Shown piece by piece: positions 30,080 through 34,156 of a stretch of 34,156 nt of DNA (position 1 is the stretch's first letter; every line of letters begins with the position of its first letter). The stretch spans positions 140,471 to 174,626 of the forward strand of contig CM074820.1 of the NCBI GenBank assembly GCA_037447605.1, read 5' to 3'. The translations under genes were made by a program, and so were the position numbers. Source of the stretch: Zygnema circumcarinatum (taxonomy: Eukaryota; Streptophyta; Zygnematophyceae; Zygnematales; Zygnemataceae). The notes beneath the pieces are model-generated. The model had not been told where the DNA came from. It did not search any database and was given only the letters and a program-made list of their open reading frames with translations.

Positions 30080-30685
30080 CTACCACGTCATCCTCCCAGC
30101 GGGAACACGCTCCTTGGTGAGAAGCAGCAGCTTCCTAATATTAAACCCAAAGCCTTTCCCGTGCTTTCCCCAAATGCCATTTGTACCCCTTTCGTAGTCA
30201 TCCTCAAAATTTAAATCGTCATCGTCATTGCTGTCTTCGGCAAAAATGTCGTCGGATAAAGGGTCGTCATCTTCACTGTTTTTAGAAAAAGGAGAAAAAA
30301 CGTTAACCTTGGAACACAATTCGAAGATCCGATTCAAGGGAAAGATAAGCGTACTGTGGGGCCCACTTTCTGACGGGTCCACTTTGTCGGTATCATCGCC
30401 AGAACCTTCAAAATCCAAAATTGCGTTTGGGTCTTGCTCATCATTCAAATAGGAGGAAGCATCGGTCGAGTCAGATGGCTCCCCACTGTTTGACTCCGAC
30501 TCGAGAAAAGCCTCCTCAGAGTCCAAACCCTTCATGAAATTTTCTTCAATAAGAGCGTCTTGAATGTCTTGTTTTTCGGGCAGCAGTTCTGAAGAGGTTG
30601 TGACGGCGCACACGAGGGAGGGGAAGGCGAGAGTGAGGAGGAGAGAGGCGACCAGGAGGGAGAAAGCGGGAGAGGGAGGAGACAT
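30080..30685 (-). CDS. Small secreted acidic protein, unknown family
   Basis: A single open frame of 201 aa, apparently without intron. The start at 30685 gives a strong signal peptide (PAFSLLVASLLLTLAFPSLVCA). The mature part is very rich in Asp, Glu and Ser (DSEEAFLESESNSGEPSD; NDDDDLNFEDDYE) and contains a hydrophobic patch, LNRIFELCSKV, at about 112-122. It ends GKGFGFNIRKLLLLTKERVPAGRMTW, an amphipathic basic tail. Regular alternation of acidic and hydrophobic segments and codon-like composition argue for a real gene, but no family is recognised. The region upstream of the ATG is GA-rich (30690-30830). It shares layout and a short motif with the genes at 26031-27430 and 31975-32418. Confidence 0.65.
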   Translation of the reverse strand: MSPPSPAFSLLVASLLLTLAFPSLVCAVTTSSELLPEKQDIQDALIEENFMKGLDSEEAFLESESNSGEPSDSTDASSYLNDEQDPNAILDFEGSGDDTDKVDPSESGPHSTLIFPLNRIFELCSKVNVFSPFSKNSEDDDPLSDDIFAEDSNDDDDLNFEDDYERGTNGIWGKHGKGFGFNIRKLLLLTKERVPAGRMTW

Positions 30686-30689
30686 GACT

Positions 30690-30830
30690 GGAGGAGAGCA
30701 AGGATACAGAGTGAGAGAGAGATACGCAAGGGAGGGAGAGAGGGAGGGAGAGGGAGAGAGGGGGAGAGAGAGGGAGGGCGCGGGAGAGAGATAGAGAGAG
30801 AGAGAGTGAGAGAGAGGGAGGGAAGAAGGG
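30690..30830 (-). repeat. GA-rich tract in the presumed 5' leader of the small acidic protein gene
   Basis: About 140 bp of GAGAG/GGGAG on the plus strand (CT on the sense strand) just upstream of the ATG. CT-rich leaders also precede the gene at 31975, so pyrimidine-rich 5' UTRs may be typical here. Confidence 0.8.
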
Positions 30831-31221
30831 CGGCGCGCCGAGTGACCAGGGAGGCGAGTCCTTGCGCCGGCGCTTGCAGGGCACTCCAAAGGTGTACGGC
30901 CGACTGCTTTCAGATGTACGGAACCGTTGACCACGGGTTTCGTACAACCTCTGGATTTGGCGTCACCTGAAAGTACAGAGTGAGTGTACGAACAAAGAGG
31001 CGGTTGTGATTGGAGGGACAAACCGGGCAGTTAAATCCTTACCCTGATTGGCGGGTCGATTGGGAGAGAAGCAAAACTTGAGATTTACACTTGTCTAAGC
31101 GCCGCGTGATTGGAGGACTTCACTGAAGATGCCGCGTCGGGCAGTGAAAAAAAAGTAGTTTGTTTTGCCCTGAAATCTCGGATAGTCGGTACTTAGTCCT
31201 TAAAGCCGTTGACTAATCCGG

Positions 31222-31392
31222 TTAACCAAATTCTAAATCTTCGGAGTCCAAATAAACGGCCCAATCAGGAGACGGCGGCAACCGACCTCTCTCCATGTGC
31301 CGACGCAGTTGAACACAGCCGTTCCAAATATGTTTAACTCTCAGATTACAGTATTTACACGCATATAGCCAAATCGACCTGTTCCTTGCCAT
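31222..31392 (-). pseudogene. Short BED-zinc-finger-like open frame, probably a remnant
   Basis: An ATG at 31392 gives 56 aa; the frame is open further upstream to about 31560 but without an ATG. It contains W-LYACKYC, then NGCVQLRRHMERG. Order and spacing (W, CxxC, NG, LxxHxxxx) resemble the BED finger of hAT transposases and related regulators (CxxC...NGTxxLxxHxxxC). The final Cys or His of the metal site is missing, so it is either a degraded piece or chance. It lies between two divergent secreted-protein genes. No transposase core or terminal repeats are visible. Confidence 0.35.
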
Positions 31393-31679
31393 CTCTTGTT
31401 CGGCAAATCTGTTGATCCACTTGACTGATCTTCTGTTGTCGGTCAATCTGATACGCGAATCCCCTCGCGCGTGTTCACCGTCCAGCTTATCCACTTTTGA
31501 TCCTGGATCCAGCTTGCGATCCGATTCCACTGTGCGGCCGCGGCAGTTGTCATCGTTCCTTCAATGAATGCCAGCCGCAACTGCCCCCGCCCACATGGAA
31601 CGCCCTCCCGTTACCGGCACCTGCCATCCTCAAGGGTCGTCGTCCAACTCATATAGCCAATCGCATTGAAGCCGTACGA

Positions 31680-31818
31680 TGACGTGGCGTCGTAACGTCC
31701 AACATCCGTACTTAAATACAGAGTACAGAGGTACAGTACTAGCTCGTTTGTCGTTAGCGCTGTGCCGGTACCGTAAAAACATTCAACTGAATTGTACGTT
31801 GTCCGTACTGCCACGTCA
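31680..31818. promoter_or_regulatory. Inverted pair of TGACGTGGC (UPRE/bZIP-like) sites
   Basis: TGACGTGGC at 31680-31688 and its exact reverse complement GCCACGTCA at 31810-31818 lie about 290 and 160 bp upstream of the ATG at 31975. A CCAAT box is at 31657-31661. TGACGTGG is the core of the unfolded-protein-response element, bound by XBP1 in animals and bZIP28/bZIP60 in plants, but other bZIPs bind it too. Confidence 0.5.
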
Positions 31819-31859
31819 TGTACGGCGCGGGCCACTGCGAGCTAAAGCGGCCGCGCCCT

Positions 31860-31974
31860 CCGCTCTCTCTCGGGCACCGCCACTTTCCTCTCTCCTCTCT
31901 CTCTCTCCCTCCCTCTCTGCCTCTCTCTCTCCTTCTCTCCATCCCTCTCTCTCTCTCCCTATCTACCTCAATCC
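31860..31974 (+). repeat. CT-rich leader
   Basis: About 115 bp of CT-rich sequence directly before the ATG of the following gene, probably its 5' UTR. Confidence 0.75.
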
Positions 31975-32418
31975 ATGGCTACCTCTCCCTTATCCGCGCT
32001 CCTCCCCTCCCTCCTCCTCATGCTCATCCTCACCACATCCGCCGATGCAAGCGCTGAAGCGGCTACCGATGTGACCGAGCCAACCGAAAGCGAGGTGACA
32101 GCGGCGGCGTTCGTGAGGGATTTCCTCACTCAAGAGGCGAAGCTGGAGGCGAAGCTCAACACGAGGATGGGCGACGCGGCGATGGAGGATTCGGAGTACG
32201 ACGACAATGCAGATTCCTTCGTCGATCGCGGTTTTCTGCGGTCCGGATTCGGAAGAATTTTGAGTCTGTATGCGAAGCTGGCTGCGAAGGCGGCGAGGGA
32301 AGAGGGAGGGAGGGAGGGAGAGAGGGAGGGAGAGAGGGAGGAAGGCAGCGACGGAGGCGCGACGGAGGAGTGGCGGAATGTGGCAGAGAGGAGGGCTTTA
32401 GGGAGGAGGATGCTGTAG
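31975..32418 (+). CDS. Small secreted Ala/Glu-rich protein, unknown family
   Basis: A single open frame of 147 aa with no intron seen. The start has a fair context (AATCCATGGCT) and opens a typical signal peptide (LLPSLLLMLILTTSADASA). The mature protein is acidic (TEPTESEVTAAAF; DSEYDDNADSF), then has GFLRSGFGRILSLYAKLAAKA, an amphipathic helix at about 94-114, then a Glu/Gly/Arg repeat region (GGREGERE) coded by a short GA run, and a basic end (RRALGRRML). No known domain is recognised. The helix motif resembles one in each of the two other secreted genes to the left. UPRE-like sites lie in its promoter. Confidence 0.6.
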   Translation: MATSPLSALLPSLLLMLILTTSADASAEAATDVTEPTESEVTAAAFVRDFLTQEAKLEAKLNTRMGDAAMEDSEYDDNADSFVDRGFLRSGFGRILSLYAKLAAKAAREEGGREGEREGEREEGSDGGATEEWRNVAERRALGRRML

Positions 32419-33704
32419 GCAGCGGCAGGAATGAATTTCTTGACTTAAGTTAATCTTATGACTTCATTGAATCGGTCGAGCTGGAGGAGGGGGAATTGGA
32501 GGACGGCGGACACATTATCATTTCACAGTTCTATTCTCGATTACTCTTGCTTATTATACAGGCTTTAAGGACTGTAATTGTGCTACTTTGGAAGAGAGCG
32601 GGTGGCGTATAGGGAAACATGTTTACCACTACGTAGCGTGACGTGACGGGCCATGCATGTACACGTAAGATAGGCTCAGACCTGTTGACTTTTTTGGAGT
32701 TTGGTGTAAATAGCCTGCTTTCCTTTTGAAGTCGAAGTCGGAAACAAAATTTGTATTTTCATGTTGAAGTGTCGTAGTTGTTTTTTCAGTTGAGAGAGGT
32801 ATTCGCTGCTCTGATCGACATGGAGACAGTCGAACATGTTGGCTTTGTAAAGGGTTTAGAATTCAATGCCTAATGTACACCTTCATTGAAAAGAGAACCT
32901 GCTTTTGTTCCTGTTTTCGTTCTGTTGTTTGAAGGATTCTCGCGGAAGTTACGACGAGTCAAAAACTGTTTGTGTTCGGCTCAAGCCCTTGCAGTCCTGC
33001 GTGTAAATAAAAAATTATTTCTATGGAGAATGCATTGTTGTCTGTACCTCCAGGATCTGATGATGCCAACATCATGCCTGCATTCTCTAAGCACGTTCAT
33101 GCAAGATTTTATTGCACAAAATGATGATGATGATGATGGTCATGATGTAGTCCACCATTCAAAGCCTAACCCGACCAAACAAACCACTCAAAAGGTGTAA
33201 CTCATCTAAAAAGATGAAGCACAATTTTCCTCTTTAAGTATAGACAGCCGTCCAATGGAACCCCAGACAAGGCAGAAAGCCGGGTTTTTGAATGCGATTA
33301 AAAAAAAAAGAGGACATGCTTTCATCTACAATAAGTGGCTCCATGGAGTGGTTTAGAAGGACCCCTTGGGGGCCCTCTCAGTCAAAGCCAAAAGCTTTAT
33401 CGACATCCTTCCCATGAAAAAGTTATGATCACGAATGCAGGAGGGCCCATGTACAGAACTCCTTTCTCCCTCTCCAACCCCTCCCTACCCTTTGACAGGT
33501 TCTCATGGAAATTCAGCTTGCATTCGAATGGCGAAGTCCATGCACCAACGAAATGACAGGTGGCACGTAGGAACTGGACGTTAATAACTGCTATGTGAGC
33601 AATGTATGCCGCTGCCTGCTTCACCGATACCTTCAATAGCTAGTCAAATCAATTGGATCAAACAGAGTCAGCAGAGTCAGCCAAGTCAACCAAGTCAACT
33701 TTGG
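32419..33704. other. Intergenic region with no supported gene
   Basis: Ordinary AT-richer sequence, including the 3' UTR of the preceding gene; an AATAAA-like signal occurs near 33005. A short GAT trinucleotide run is at about 33122-33138 and short repeats of GTCAACCAA type are near 33668-33700. Open frames here lack convincing composition. Confidence 0.45.
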
Positions 33705-33802
33705 TTAACCCTTGAAATGCGACGGTACGTGCTTGGGAACCAGATCTTCCAGCACTTCAAGTTCCACCTTATGGCCCTCCGGGACTTCCCAGGGCTTCCA
33801 TT
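33705..33802 (-). CDS. Probable last coding exon of a gene extending beyond the right edge
   Basis: A GATCGCAG acceptor (ending at 33803) is followed on the minus strand by 98 bases. They encode WKPWEVPEGHKVELEVLED and then LVPKHVPSHFKG before TAA (33705-33707), a soluble, charged, protein-like end. Upstream on the sense strand is a ~300 bp CT-rich tract, as before other acceptors in this window. No upstream exon is visible because the window ends in the repeat. Product unknown. Confidence 0.4.
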
Positions 33803-33844
33803 CTGCGATCAAAGAATATAAGAAAACAAAGTGTGAAAATTCGA

Positions 33845-34156
33845 AAAGTGAGGAAAGGAAAGGCAGAGGAAACAGGAGGAGGAGAGGGAGTGGGGGAAAG
33901 AGAAGGGATGGCAGAGGGACAGGGGGAGGAAGGGACGAGGGGAGAGGGAAAGGGAGGAGAGGGAGAGAGAGAGGGAGAGGGAGAAGGAGAGGGCGAGGGG
34001 GAGAGAGAAGGAGAGAACAAGAGAGGGGATGGCAGAGGGACAGGGGAAGGGACGAGGGGCGAGGGAAAGGGCGGAGAGAGGAAAGAGAGAAGGAGAGGGA
34101 GAGGGAGAGGGAGAGGGAGAGGGAGAGGGAGGGGGAGAGGGAGAGGGAGAGGGAGA
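33845..34156 (-). repeat. GA-rich (GGGAGA)n tract to the window end
   Basis: About 310 bp of purine-only repeat on the plus strand, ending in clean GGGAGA hexamers from about 34092. It would be intronic CT sequence if the exon at 33705-33802 is real. Confidence 0.9.

Noticed and set aside
32886-33200. 104-residue open frame with an Asp run and Cys/Leu-rich start
   Set aside because: No family resemblance, no good start context; the Asp run is a short GAT repeat in probable 3' flanking DNA.

Overview
This window looks like nuclear DNA of a photosynthetic eukaryote of the green lineage. I favour a streptophyte alga or an early-diverging plant with a fairly compact genome, but no species can be named. 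The reasons are many short GT-AG introns, a plant-type phytoene desaturase with a plastid transit peptide, a second plastid-targeted protein, G-boxes (CACGTG) in intergenic DNA, and very abundant CT/GA simple repeats. A C-terminal part of an SLC1-type dicarboxylate/glutamate symporter argues against a typical flowering plant. No bacterial-style operons, CRISPR arrays, rRNA or tRNA genes were seen. Gene models were built by joining exons in phase and checking them against remembered family consensus; nothing was aligned by software.

Layout. 1-2214: the last two exons of an SLC1 symporter, present as a tandem duplication whose copies differ mainly in their microsatellites. 3101-5236 (+): six-exon nucleoside hydrolase with a human-type telomeric repeat in its 5' leader. 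5682-13316 (-): a 19-exon EDEM3-like ERAD alpha-mannosidase (GH47 plus PA domain, about 1084 aa). 13638-14577 (+): small plastid membrane protein of unknown role, head-to-head with the mannosidase. 15373-19856 (-): phytoene desaturase, eight exons. 20676-25012 (+): membrane-anchored plant-type glutaminyl-peptide cyclotransferase, twelve exons, one intron being a ~670 bp CT microsatellite with GC-AG borders. 26031-27430 (-): secreted FAS1-like protein with an acidic insert. 27431-30079: G-box-rich then simple-repeat DNA. 30080-30685 (-) and 31975-32418 (+): two small secreted acidic proteins. About 33705-33802 (-): a likely terminal exon of a gene running out of the window.

How the genes may work together. 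Several act in the secretory pathway: the mannosidase clears misfolded glycoproteins, the cyclotransferase matures N-termini of secreted proteins, and three neighbouring genes encode signal-peptide-bearing acidic proteins. Two exact ER-stress response elements (CCAAT-N9-CCACG) lie about 190 bp upstream of the mannosidase start and about 147 bp upstream of the FAS1-like start. A third secreted gene has two inverted TGACGTGGC (UPRE-like) sites. This suggests that part of the window is under unfolded-protein-response control and that the secreted acidic trio is a little-described client or effector group. That is inference from motifs and needs expression data. Phytoene desaturase and the small plastid protein form a separate, plastid-related pair in convergent orientation.
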